DNA from: an uncultured Verrucomicrobia subdivision 3 bacterium
Lineage (GTDB): Bacteria; Verrucomicrobiota; Verrucomicrobiia; Limisphaerales; UBA11358
Length of the DNA stretch: 51,202 nt
Direction of reading: 5' to 3'
Assembly (NCBI GenBank): GCA_903922735.1
Contig: CAIXUZ010000051.1
Coordinates: 1 to 51,202, forward strand
The notes below the pieces were generated by a model that saw nothing but the letters and a program-made list of their open reading frames with translations, was not told the origin of the DNA and did no database searches. Below are positions 1 through 7,956 of this stretch, one piece after another. The first letter of the stretch is position 1. Every line of letters starts with the position of its first letter. The position numbers and the translations under genes are program-made.

Positions 1-188
1 CGAATTACATCGATGTTCCCGCGAATTACATCGATGTTCCCGCGAATTACATCGATGTTCCCGCGAATTACATCATGTTCCCGCGAATAACATCGATGTT
101 CCCGCGAATAACGTCGATGTTCCCACGAATAACGTCGATGTTCCCACGAATAACGTCGATGTTCCCGCGTATAACGTCGACCTTCCGG
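1..188. repeat. 21-bp tandem array, nine units
   Basis: Nine head-to-tail units begin at 1, 22, 43, 64, 84, 105, 126, 147 and 168. All are 21 bp except the fourth, which lacks one G and is 20 bp. Units 1-3 are identical and contain the perfect palindrome ACATCGATGT. Unit 5 keeps that palindrome, units 6-8 carry ACGTCGATGT, and unit 9 is the most diverged. Divergence rises away from the window edge, so the array may continue to the left. On the minus strand the period equals seven codons, so short shadow reading frames run through it. I do not take it as coding. The 21-bp period (about two helical turns) recalls iterons or protein-binding arrays, but no function can be assigned. Confidence 0.95.
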
Positions 189-336
189 GCGTAATCTGGG
201 TTGAAAAAGGGTCGCGCGATGACCGCGAAGCTGGCGAAGAATACCAATCTGCTGACTTCGCTGCCTTCGCGCCCTTCGCGCGAAAATGAAAATATACGAC
301 CAAGCAAAATTGGATGGATGGACAAATGAAATTAAA

Positions 337-473
337 AGCCCGTAGGGCTGACATATTTGTAGAACATGAAATTGAAAAATGAATTCAGCTCCGTAGGAGC
401 GGAATATGCCGCCCCGACGGGGCTGGATTTTGTTTGGGCTTGCGATGCTACAAAGATGCCGCGCCTACGGCGC
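337..473. repeat. four mini-hairpins with 3-nt loops
   Basis: Four 13-nt palindromes have different 5-bp stems but the same architecture: GCCC-type stem around GTA at 337-349, GCTCC-GTA-GGAGC at 388-400, GCCCC-GAC-GGGGC at 411-423 and GCGCC-TAC-GGCGC at 461-473. The stems vary in sequence while staying self-complementary, which points to a constrained hairpin. From memory, similar CCGTAGGAGC-type elements are scattered in Bacteroidetes and Verrucomicrobia intergenic DNA; that link was not tested. Confidence 0.75.
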
Positions 474-710
474 TACGGCGGGGCGGACAGGCAGCGATGA
501 CGGCGGCGGAACTTGGACGAAGCATGGCGGCAGCGGGGGGATCGCTCCGCTGCTGGCGGTGCGGTATCGGGTCAACGGCCAGTGGAGCCCGTTCTCCGGC
601 TGGGTCCAGGCGGAGTCCTAGCGGACGGCCACCATGCACCGCGCCTAAGGGATCAAGCGAATTTGCCTTGATGGAAATCTGCCTGTCCGCTTTTATAAGC
701 CCATAATCCA

Positions 711-784
711 AGCTGCGGATAAAAAAGCTGGGCCTCAGGTCATGCACGAGTTGCGGATGGATAAAAATGCTGGGCCTCATTATG
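711..784. repeat. degenerate direct duplication
   Basis: Two copies of a roughly 35-bp segment lie in tandem at 711-744 and 749-784. They share TGCGGAT, an A-rich run and then GCTGGGCCTCA. The second copy ends 26 bp before the TPR gene start, so it could overlap that gene's promoter or leader. No function is recognised. Confidence 0.7.
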
Positions 785-810
785 CCTGAAACAAATGGAT
801 TAAAACTATT

Positions 811-1671
811 ATGAAAAGTAAATTACTTATAGCCGGTGCGCTGTTTTTATTTATTCCTTTGGCGACGTTCGCCCAATTTCTCGAACCTATTCCCCCCAAT
901 GCAGATACTTTTTTTGAAAGAGGTTTTCTTAAAGAAGATAAAAAAGATTTCAAAGGTGCGATGGCTGACTACACCCGCGCGATTGAACTCAAACCGGATT
1001 TTATTAAGGCTTACATTAATCGGGCTATGCTAAAGGAACATGATGGCGACACAAATGGGGCGATTGCCGATTACAGTAAAGCCATTCAATACAATAAATA
1101 TGATGCTAAAACATACTATAATCGCGGGTGTGTTTATATGAAGATAGACAATCAGGATGCGGCTTTAAACGATTTTGACAAGGCCATTGAAATCAATCCG
1201 CATTTGGCCAGAGCCTATTATAATCGGGCGCTTGTCAAAGCCAAAAAAGTTGACAAGGCCGGCACTATTGCCGATGTAAACAAGGCCATCGAGTTGCAGC
1301 CTGATTTTGCGGATGCTTATGTTATTCGTGGAAGGTCTAAGATTGGTGGGCCTGACCAAAAAGATGAGTTGCTTGATTACAACAAAGCCATCGAGCTTCA
1401 ACCAGACTTGGCGGATGCTTATATGTTCCGTGGACAAGCGAAAATCCGAAGTAGGGATTTGAGTGGCGCACTGCGAGATTTCAATAAAGTCATCGAACTT
1501 AATCCGGCCAAGGCTTTAATCAAAGCTGGAGCCTATGCTGGTCGAAGCGTAATTGAACGACACAATGGTGATTTGAAAACAGCACTTGCTGATTCAGAAA
1601 AGGCGATTGCACTAGATCCCCAAAATGAGTTCTACCAGAAGATCCGCGACACCATCTTAAAACAAAGATGA
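811..1671 (+). CDS. secreted TPR-repeat protein
   Basis: This 286-residue protein starts with a likely Sec signal peptide (MKSKLLIAGALFLFIPLATFA, cut near residue 21). Almost all the rest is tetratricopeptide repeats from about residue 31 to 275, with a 34-residue period and the typical A-DY-KAIEL-P signature (for example around residues 48-60, 82-94, 116-128, 150-162). TPR arrays bind proteins or peptides; the partner is unknown, and export suggests a periplasmic or outer-membrane role. The gene is clearly more AT-rich than its neighbours and sits among repeats with a related degenerate segment on each side, so recent acquisition is plausible. It stands alone, with no operon partner. Confidence 0.85.
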   Translation: MKSKLLIAGALFLFIPLATFAQFLEPIPPNADTFFERGFLKEDKKDFKGAMADYTRAIELKPDFIKAYINRAMLKEHDGDTNGAIADYSKAIQYNKYDAKTYYNRGCVYMKIDNQDAALNDFDKAIEINPHLARAYYNRALVKAKKVDKAGTIADVNKAIELQPDFADAYVIRGRSKIGGPDQKDELLDYNKAIELQPDLADAYMFRGQAKIRSRDLSGALRDFNKVIELNPAKALIKAGAYAGRSVIERHNGDLKTALADSEKAIALDPQNEFYQKIRDTILKQR

Positions 1672-1887
1672 TGCTTAACATCGGAATAGCCTGCGCAGCC
1701 GTGCGGTATAGGCTCACCGGCTAGTGGACACTGTTGATGCCGGCTTGAACCTCAGGGAGGTCCGGTGTGTGGGAAATGACGCAGCTTTGGCGCGCAACAC
1801 CGTTGCCGGCTCATCAAATTCACTTTACTAAACGCCCGTCCGTATTATCATCACCGTTCGATTTTTTTCGTATAACCAATTAAATTT
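1672..1887. other. intergenic gap with a diverged repeat and the pgk leader
   Basis: Positions 1702-1763 resemble 560-618 upstream of the TPR gene (shared TGCGGTAT, CGG, AGTGGA blocks). The remainder is the upstream region of pgk. No gene is seen. Confidence 0.6.
1819..1848 (+). promoter_or_regulatory. candidate sigma70-type promoter of pgk operon
   Basis: A TTCACT hexamer (1819-1824) and a TATTAT hexamer (1843-1848) are 18 bp apart, about 40 bp upstream of the pgk start codon. They match the consensus 4/6 and 5/6. No strong Shine-Dalgarno sequence precedes the ATG at 1888. This is inferred from sequence resemblance alone. Confidence 0.35.
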
Positions 1888-3159
1888 ATGGCCAAACTTT
1901 TCATTGAAGATGTTGAATTAAAGGGGAAGCGCGCCCTCATCCGCGTTGATTTTAACGTCCCGCAGGATAAAGCCACCGGTGCCATCACCAATACCAAGCG
2001 CATCGAAGCGGCGTTGCCGACCATTCGCTATGCCCTCGACCAGGGCGCGTCCGTGGTGCTGATGAGCCATCTGGGCCGTCCGGACGGCAAGCGCATTGAG
2101 AAGTTCAGTCTCAAGCCCGTGGCCGAAGCGCTCCAGAAACTGCTCGGTCGTCCGGTGCAATTCCTCAACGACTGCGTGGGCGCGGAAGTCGAGGCGGCTT
2201 GCGCCAAGGCCAAGCCCGGTGATGTGATTTTGCTCGAGAACCTCCGCTTCCACATCGAGGAAGAGGGCAAGGTGAAACTTGAGGACGGTTCCAAACTGAA
2301 AGCCGACCCGGAAAAGGTGAAGGCATTCCGCGCCAGCCTGACCAAACTCGGCGACGTTTACATCAACGACGCCTTTGGCACCGCCCATCGCGATCACAGT
2401 TCGATGACCGGCGTGCAGTTACCTGAGCGTGCCTGCGGTTACCTGATGAAGAAGGAACTCGACGCGTTTGGCGCGGTGCTCGACAACCCGAAGCGTCCGT
2501 TGCTCGCCATTCTTGGCGGCGCGAAGGTTGCGGACAAGATTCAGCTCATCAACAACCTGCTCGACAAGGCCGACGAAATCATCATCGGCGGCGGCATGGC
2601 GTTCACTTTTAAGAAGGTGCTCAACAACATGGCCATCGGCAATTCGCTTTATGACGCGGAAGGTGCCAAACTGGTGCCCGACCTGATGAAGAAGGCGCAG
2701 GAAAAAGGTCGGAAAATCATCCTGCCGGTGGATTACGTTTGCGGCGATAAGTTTGCGGCCGACGCGCAAGTCAAAGTGGCCGACGATGCCTCCGGCATTG
2801 CTGACGGCTGGCTGGGTCTCGACGTGGGGCCCAAGTCGACGGTGTTGTTCCTCGATGCCATCAAGCGGGCTAAGACCATTATCTGGAACGGACCGGCCGG
2901 CGTATTTGAATTCCCCGCCTTCGAGAAAGCCACCAAGGCCATGGCGGACGCGATTGTGGAGGCTACGCAGTTTGGCGCGACGACCGTCATCGGCGGCGGC
3001 GACACGGCGACGGCGGCGAAGAAATATGGCGCGGACAAGAAAGTGACCCACACTTCGACCGGCGGTGGTGCGTCGCTGGAATTTCTTGAAGGCAAGGTGC
3101 TGCCCGGTGTGGCGGCGTTGAGCGAAAAATCTGACTGCGGTTGCAGTTGCTCCCACTAA
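1888..3159 (+). CDS. pgk: phosphoglycerate kinase
   Basis: Phosphoglycerate kinase transfers phosphate between 1,3-bisphosphoglycerate and ADP in cytoplasmic glycolysis. At 423 residues it is close to the usual length of about 390-415. The family signature RVDFNVP is at residues 19-25, SHLGRPDG at 60-67, GGAKVADKI from about 209 and the nucleotide-binding [13 protein letters not shown] from about 368. The gene heads a pgk-tpiA-secG operon (30-bp and 12-bp gaps). Unusually, it ends in a short cysteine-rich tail, CGCSCSH, beyond the normal family C-terminus, which could bind metal or be an uncharacterised lineage extension. Confidence 0.98.
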   Translation: MAKLFIEDVELKGKRALIRVDFNVPQDKATGAITNTKRIEAALPTIRYALDQGASVVLMSHLGRPDGKRIEKFSLKPVAEALQKLLGRPVQFLNDCVGAEVEAACAKAKPGDVILLENLRFHIEEEGKVKLEDGSKLKADPEKVKAFRASLTKLGDVYINDAFGTAHRDHSSMTGVQLPERACGYLMKKELDAFGAVLDNPKRPLLAILGGAKVADKIQLINNLLDKADEIIIGGGMAFTFKKVLNNMAIGNSLYDAEGAKLVPDLMKKAQEKGRKIILPVDYVCGDKFAADAQVKVADDASGIADGWLGLDVGPKSTVLFLDAIKRAKTIIWNGPAGVFEFPAFEKATKAMADAIVEATQFGATTVIGGGDTATAAKKYGADKKVTHTSTGGGASLEFLEGKVLPGVAALSEKSDCGCSCSH

Positions 3160-3189
3160 ATTCTAAACTCCTTATAGAACCTTTTAAAC

Positions 3190-3954
3190 ATGAACAAAGA
3201 ACGTAAATTAATCATTGCGGGTAACTGGAAAATGAACAAAACCGTCGCCGAGGCGCTGACCCTCGTCGCCGACCTCAAGCGCGACCTCGCGGGTGTGAAG
3301 GAAGTGGACATTGTTGTCGCTCCCGCTTTCACTGCCCTGAGCGAAGTTTCCAAGTCCATTCTCGATTCCAATATCCGCCTCGCGGCGCAAAACATGAGCG
3401 AGAATAATTTCGGCGCTTTCACCGGCGAGATCTGCGCGGGCATGTTGAAGGAATTTTCTGTTCGCTACGTCATTCTTGGCCACAGCGAACGCCGCCAGTT
3501 CCAGAAGGAAACCGACGCGCTCATCGCGAAAAAGGCCGCGGCGGTTCACGCGGCGGCGCTGAAGCCGATTGTCTGCGTGGGCGAAACGCTGGCGGAGCGT
3601 GAAGGCAATTTGACCGAGAAGGTTTTGGAAACTCAGGTGCGCGGCAGCCTAGCTGGTTTGACCAAGGAGCAGATGATGGAAACGGTCGTCGCCTACGAAC
3701 CCGTCTGGGCCATTGGCACCGGCAAGACCGCCACCACGCAGCAGGCCCAGGATGCCCACGCCTTCATCCGCAAGACCCTCGCGGCGATGTTTGATGCCGA
3801 AGTGGCGCGCAAGGTCCGCATCCAATACGGCGGCAGCGTCAAGCCGGGCAATGCCAAGGAATTGATGTCCCAGCCCGACGTGGACGGCGCGTTGGTCGGC
3901 GGTGCGTCATTGGAGGCAAGAAGTTTTGCTGACATTATTAAAAATTCCATCTAA
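3190..3954 (+). CDS. tpiA: triosephosphate isomerase
   Basis: This enzyme interconverts dihydroxyacetone phosphate and glyceraldehyde 3-phosphate in the cytoplasm. The 254-residue length is typical. Visible catalytic elements are Lys14 in GNWKMNK (11-17), His98 in LGHSERR and Glu170 in AYEPVWAIGTG, followed by the C-terminal GGSVKP phosphate-binding loop. It lies 30 bp downstream of pgk and 12 bp upstream of secG, so the three genes are very likely co-transcribed. Confidence 0.98.
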   Translation: MNKERKLIIAGNWKMNKTVAEALTLVADLKRDLAGVKEVDIVVAPAFTALSEVSKSILDSNIRLAAQNMSENNFGAFTGEICAGMLKEFSVRYVILGHSERRQFQKETDALIAKKAAAVHAAALKPIVCVGETLAEREGNLTEKVLETQVRGSLAGLTKEQMMETVVAYEPVWAIGTGKTATTQQAQDAHAFIRKTLAAMFDAEVARKVRIQYGGSVKPGNAKELMSQPDVDGALVGGASLEARSFADIIKNSI

Positions 3955-3966
3955 ACTTAAACCACT

Positions 3967-4386
3967 ATGAGTTTTCTCGTTGGCGTGCTCACATTTTTAC
4001 TGGTCATCAACTGTCTGCTGTTGATTTTGCTGGTGTTGGTTCAACTGCCCAAGAAAGACGCGGGTGCGGGGCTGGCTTTCGGCGGCGGGGCGGCGGATGC
4101 TCTGTTTGGTTCTGGTTCGGGAAACGTCCTGACCAAGGTCACGAAATATTCAACGGTGGTTTTTCTCGTGATGGCCTTGTTGCTGGGCTATCTGCAAGAC
4201 AAGGCCCAGCGCAGTAACGGCGGCAGCGCCACTGACTTTATGAAGCAGGTTCAGCAAAAACAAATGCAGGCGCCCGTCGCTGCCCCCGCTCCCAAAGCTG
4301 CATCTCAGCCGGCGAATAGCCTGCTCACGACGGTTCCTGCCACTGCACCTGCCCAGGTTGGAACGAATTCACCGGCGGCGAAGTAA
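3967..4386 (+). CDS. secG: preprotein translocase subunit SecG
   Basis: SecG is the small accessory membrane subunit of the SecYEG translocon. This 139-residue protein has two hydrophobic segments (about 1-25 and 49-70) separated by the conserved cytoplasmic loop with GAGLAFGGGAADALFGSGSG. It ends in a long Ala/Pro/Gln-rich tail (about 90-139) of low complexity, which makes it longer than the compact SecG of many bacteria. It is the last gene of the pgk-tpiA-secG operon and is followed at once by a terminator. Confidence 0.93.
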   Translation: MSFLVGVLTFLLVINCLLLILLVLVQLPKKDAGAGLAFGGGAADALFGSGSGNVLTKVTKYSTVVFLVMALLLGYLQDKAQRSNGGSATDFMKQVQQKQMQAPVAAPAPKAASQPANSLLTTVPATAPAQVGTNSPAAK

Positions 4387-4398
4387 TTTAGCCTTTTT

Positions 4399-6231
4399 TC
4401 AGACGCGCCCGCAGAAAACTGCCGGGCGCGTTTTTGTTTTCAGGTGGTTCCGGCATGGGCTTGAATTGTTAGCCAGATAATCCTCAATTCGCCATCGGAG
4501 AAAGCCGGAACAATGCCGCGGGGTTGCCTTATTGCGCAGTGGCCAATACAAAATAAAATCCTTTTCCAGTTTGCGCAGTTCTTGAATCCCTTGACGCTTC
4601 AGCGTTTTGGATCGGATCGAGTTTTTGGCCGCCACCGCTTGCTGCCACAGCATGAATTTACAGGATTGTGCCGCCATGCGTGCAGCCAGATCCAATTCTT
4701 GCGCCAGGATTTTTGCTGAACTTGATTTTATCTTTGCTCGGGCAAGAATCGTTCGCTGCTTTTCGATTGCCTGGAGAGCGGCCTCGATCTTTGCGGCTGG
4801 AATTTTTGAAAACCATTTCAGCCCGTTACGGCAAAATAGTTCGCGTTCCTCTGGTTTCGGTGCGGTAATGACAGTGCCCAGTGGGGTTTCATTGGGCGCT
4901 TTGATTCCGAGCTTTTGGTGGGCCAAGCCTAGTTTTAATGCGGCGTCCGCAACTTTGCCGGATGGATCGGAAAAGACATCGCGGTTCAAAACCGACACCA
5001 GCTTCTTTGTGTCGAGCGGCTTTGTATTCCACGCCAGCGCCGCGCCGGCGGCGAGCATCGGCCAGCTTACTGCGAGCGGTTGCGGATGTCCGCCATCTCC
5101 CCAATCGGTATTGAGAAAGCCTGCCGCGCCGAACTTCTTCCCGGCATGGGCTGCCGCGTGCAGATTGGCAAGGGCATTGTCGTGCTTGCCGATGAGCGTT
5201 TGCCAGGTGGAGGTGCCGGGGCAGACATAAAATGGAATCTTTGCCTTGGCGAATTGTGCGGCTTCCCTGGCCAATGGATGATCGGCTTCGTAGCCCCAGT
5301 TCAGGGCGATGATATTCTTTGGTAGTTCGCGAATCAGCGCTGGATGCTTCAAAATGATATCGCCCCAGAACATCATCTTCCGGTCGCGTGCTTTGACTTC
5401 GCGGTGAAGCTTTTTCAGGAAGTCGAGATATACGCGCCCTTTGCCTTTGGTCTCGCAAAGTTTATGGCTCTGGCCCTTGCCCAAGTCCCATGTTTCATCG
5501 CAACCAACATTGAAAAATCGGCTGGAAAAGTTTGGCAGCATTTCGTCATATAGTCCGCGCAGAAAAGGCAGGGTTTCGGGATGATTCGGGGCCAGCGTTG
5601 TCGGGCGTCGGAGAAAATCTTTCGTTTCTGAGATAAAAGGCTCGGCGAGTTCGCCGAGTTTCTTCAGGCGCGGGTCGGCGAGAAAACCGCGGAGGTGGCC
5701 GAAGGAATTCTGGTTCGGCACGAGGTCAATGCCGAGTTTGCGGCAGCGCGCGTCGAGTATCTTGATTTCTTTCGCCGTGAGTGCGCCCCAGCTTTGCCAG
5801 ACAGATTTGTATTTGCGATAGGCAAATGTGTGTTCCGTGTAAAGTTGTAGTTCGTTGATCTTGAAACCGGCGAGTTTTTCCGCCAGGTCCAGCAGGGTTT
5901 CCAGCTTCGGCACACGACCCCGCGAGATGTCCAGCATCACGCCGCGCCGTGGAAAATCCGGCCAGTCGCGAATCTCGAGGCACGGCAGCTTGCGTCCCTG
6001 TTCGCGCATCAATTGGCGCAGGGTCGCTTGTGCTGCTCGCGCACCTGGCAAATCGCGGTAGAAAATGGATATTCCATGCTTGGCGATCGCCAGCGTATAA
6101 CCTTCGGGGTGATTTGGCGCCGATGGGCTGCGGATAAGTTTGATTGCCCTTGGCCAAAGCGATTTCTCCTTCGGCAAAAGAAAGCTCCCCGTTCGCTTGA
6201 TGAGCGAGCGGGGAGGCGGCAGCAGATTCAT
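4399..6231 (-). CDS. glycoside hydrolase family 20-like beta-N-acetylhexosaminidase
   Basis: The 610-residue protein resembles GH20 hexosaminidases, which release terminal N-acetylhexosamine by substrate-assisted catalysis. After an N-terminal GH20b-like domain (about 1-95), the barrel starts at RGVMLDISRGRVP (about 107) and carries FNVGCDETWDLG, whose Asp245-Glu246 pair corresponds to the catalytic D-E of the family. No clear signal peptide is seen, so it may act on imported oligosaccharides or be exported another way. Only 9 bp separates it from leuD upstream, so co-transcription is possible. Its last ~13 codons are formed by the secG terminator hairpin, so the C-terminus may be a dispensable read-through tail. 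Exact substrate is unknown. Confidence 0.82.
   Translation of the reverse strand: MNLLPPPRSLIKRTGSFLLPKEKSLWPRAIKLIRSPSAPNHPEGYTLAIAKHGISIFYRDLPGARAAQATLRQLMREQGRKLPCLEIRDWPDFPRRGVMLDISRGRVPKLETLLDLAEKLAGFKINELQLYTEHTFAYRKYKSVWQSWGALTAKEIKILDARCRKLGIDLVPNQNSFGHLRGFLADPRLKKLGELAEPFISETKDFLRRPTTLAPNHPETLPFLRGLYDEMLPNFSSRFFNVGCDETWDLGKGQSHKLCETKGKGRVYLDFLKKLHREVKARDRKMMFWGDIILKHPALIRELPKNIIALNWGYEADHPLAREAAQFAKAKIPFYVCPGTSTWQTLIGKHDNALANLHAAAHAGKKFGAAGFLNTDWGDGGHPQPLAVSWPMLAAGAALAWNTKPLDTKKLVSVLNRDVFSDPSGKVADAALKLGLAHQKLGIKAPNETPLGTVITAPKPEERELFCRNGLKWFSKIPAAKIEAALQAIEKQRTILARAKIKSSSAKILAQELDLAARMAAQSCKFMLWQQAVAAKNSIRSKTLKRQGIQELRKLEKDFILYWPLRNKATPRHCSGFLRWRIEDYLANNSSPCRNHLKTKTRPAVFCGRV
4402..4438 (+). 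terminator. intrinsic terminator of pgk-tpiA-secG
   Basis: A GC-rich inverted repeat (ACGCGCCCG against CGGGCGCGT) closes a short AGAAAACT-containing loop and is followed by TTTTTGTTTT. It begins 16 bp after the secG stop. The complementary strand also has a T-rich tail, so it may act in both directions. The hairpin lies inside the last codons of the convergent GH20 gene. Confidence 0.9.
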
Positions 6232-6240
6232 TTGCGAATG

Positions 6241-6792
6241 TTACTTCGCAATCATGCCGCTGTTGCGGGCGAAATTGAACAATCCGCCGGCATCCACCAC
6301 CGGGCGCACATCGCCCAGCGGTTTGAATTGATAGACCTTGCCCGTCGCCTTGGCCGTCACGGTCGCGGCGTCGAGATCAACCGTTACGATTTCGCCGGTC
6401 TTTAGGATGTCGCACAGACGGTCTGCGCATTCGCATGGATAGAGTTCGCCGGTGGCGACGCAATTGCGGAAAAAGATGCGCGCGAAGCTTTCCGCGAGGA
6501 CAATCTCGCAGTTGGCCGAGCCCATGGCGATGGGCGCGTGTTCGCGGGAGCTGCCGCAGCCGAAATTTTTACCGGCGACGACGATGGGGTATTCGCTGTC
6601 GAGCTGGCCTTCTTTGACGTAGCGCGTCGGGTAGAGGGAGTCGGGCAAACCGGCCAGGGCATAACTGCCAAGCTTTTCGTATTCCTCCGCCATCGTGGGA
6701 ACGAGATTCAAGAACTGCGCGGAGATGATCTGGTCGGTGTCAATGTTGTCGCGCACCACATAAACTGGACCGGTGAAAACAGATTTCGTCAT
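6241..6792 (-). CDS. leuD: 3-isopropylmalate dehydratase small subunit
   Basis: LeuD is the swivel-domain subunit that, with LeuC, isomerises 2- and 3-isopropylmalate in leucine biosynthesis. The 183-residue protein shows the typical start with DNIDTDQI (15-22) and the substrate-specificity loop [10 protein letters not shown] (78-87). No leuC is present in this window, so the large subunit must lie elsewhere. Homoaconitase-type small subunits share this fold, but leucine biosynthesis is the most common role. It is preceded by a LacI-type regulator with a 67-bp gap and followed by the GH20 gene. Confidence 0.9.
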   Translation of the reverse strand: MTKSVFTGPVYVVRDNIDTDQIISAQFLNLVPTMAEEYEKLGSYALAGLPDSLYPTRYVKEGQLDSEYPIVVAGKNFGCGSSREHAPIAMGSANCEIVLAESFARIFFRNCVATGELYPCECADRLCDILKTGEIVTVDLDAATVTAKATGKVYQFKPLGDVRPVVDAGGLFNFARNSGMIAK

Positions 6793-6859
6793 GCGCAGAA
6801 TCTGCCGTTTGTGCGCGGTATTTTCAATCAGATTTCCATCGTGCCCAGGCTGGAGTGAA

Positions 6860-7870
6860 TCAGGATTTTGGTGGCGCCGTGCTTTGACGGGTGACCAGTT
6901 CGGCGGCGAGGCGTTTTAACTGGATGTTTTCACCGCGAATCAGGTGCATCATGGTGTCCATGGCCGCCACTCCAAGCCGATGTTTGGGTTGGCTTATGGT
7001 GGTCAGCGGCACCCGGTAAAATTCTGCGGCGAGGATGTTGCCAAAACCGGTCAGGGAAATGTCTCCGGGGATCTTTAGCCCTTGTTGTAGCAAGGTTTCC
7101 GCGCAACCGATGGCGATCAGGTCGCTCACGCATTGGATGGCGGTGGGCTGGCTGTTTTCGTTGAGCATCTGCAAGGCGGCTTTGGCACCGTCTTCAATGG
7201 TGCTGCCGGCTTGAAAAACTAGTTTGTCATCCACGATCAAGCCGGCTTCGCGCAGCGCCCGGCGGAAACCTTCGAAGCGTTCATGCGCCCAGGGGGCGGC
7301 GGGCGGGCCGGTGAAGTAGGCGATTTTCTTGTGTCCTAAGGCGAGCAGGTGTTTCGTCACGTTGTAACTGGCAACCAGGTCTTCAATTTCGATGGCGGGA
7401 AAGCTTTTGCAAAAAGGAGCCGGCGAGCCGAGCAGAACCGTGGGTATTTTACGCGCAACTATTTCCTGATAAATCCGTGCCTCTGCCTCGAATCGGTATA
7501 CGGGTGTGATAAAGAGTCCATCCACGCGTCGGGATAGCAACCTTCGCAGGCAGGCGGTTTCTCGTTCCGCCAGATTTTGTGTCTGGGCCAGCAGGATGTC
7601 GTAGCCGAGGTCTTGAGCGCGTTCCTCAATGGCTAAAACAATCCGCGCGTAGATGGGATTCGTTGTGGCGGGTATGACTAAGCCAAGTAATTTGGTGGTC
7701 TTGGTCCGTAATCCTTGTGCGCTGGAATCGGGCACGTACCCCATGTCGATCGCGAGTTTCTTGATCTTGGCCTTGGTGGCGGCGGAGACATCCGGTTCAT
7801 CGCGCAATGCTTTGGAAACCGTCATCACCGAGACGCCGACAATTTTGGCAATGTCTTTTAATCTAACCAT
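6860..7870 (-). CDS. LacI-family transcriptional regulator
   Basis: This 336-residue protein begins with a classical LacI helix-turn-helix (RLKDIAKIVGVSVMTVSKAL, residues 3-22) and hinge helix, then a periplasmic-binding-protein-like sensor domain starting at TTKLLGLVIPATTNPIYA (about 62-80). The family represses or activates sugar-utilisation genes in response to a small ligand. The nearest carbohydrate gene on the same strand is the GH20 hexosaminidase two genes downstream, so control of amino-sugar use is a reasonable guess, not shown. Confidence 0.93.
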   Translation of the reverse strand: MVRLKDIAKIVGVSVMTVSKALRDEPDVSAATKAKIKKLAIDMGYVPDSSAQGLRTKTTKLLGLVIPATTNPIYARIVLAIEERAQDLGYDILLAQTQNLAERETACLRRLLSRRVDGLFITPVYRFEAEARIYQEIVARKIPTVLLGSPAPFCKSFPAIEIEDLVASYNVTKHLLALGHKKIAYFTGPPAAPWAHERFEGFRRALREAGLIVDDKLVFQAGSTIEDGAKAALQMLNENSQPTAIQCVSDLIAIGCAETLLQQGLKIPGDISLTGFGNILAAEFYRVPLTTISQPKHRLGVAAMDTMMHLIRGENIQLKRLAAELVTRQSTAPPKS

Positions 7871-7956
7871 GGTGGTTTGATAAATTGTGGATGTGAGTCG
7901 GTTGGGGACGAATTACGCCTGGTGCTTCAACGTTATGACGATTCATGCCATTCATA

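Larger units (their letters stand above)
189..810. other. gene-free accessory stretch with several repeat families
   Basis: I see no convincing gene here. The stretch holds a CTTCGCG-type dispersed repeat (255-282), four mini-hairpins (337-473), a segment at 560-618 that resembles one at 1702-1763, and a direct duplication (711-744 and 749-784) just upstream of the TPR gene. Short reading frames (for example 406-621) lie on repeats and have no recognisable domain. The content suggests a site that collects dispersed elements. Confidence 0.7.

Noticed and set aside
1..188. CRISPR array
   Set aside because: Units are directly adjacent with no variable spacers, so it is a tandem repeat.
406..706. 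short ORFs over the hairpin region
   Set aside because: They translate repeat DNA and have no domain or codon bias.
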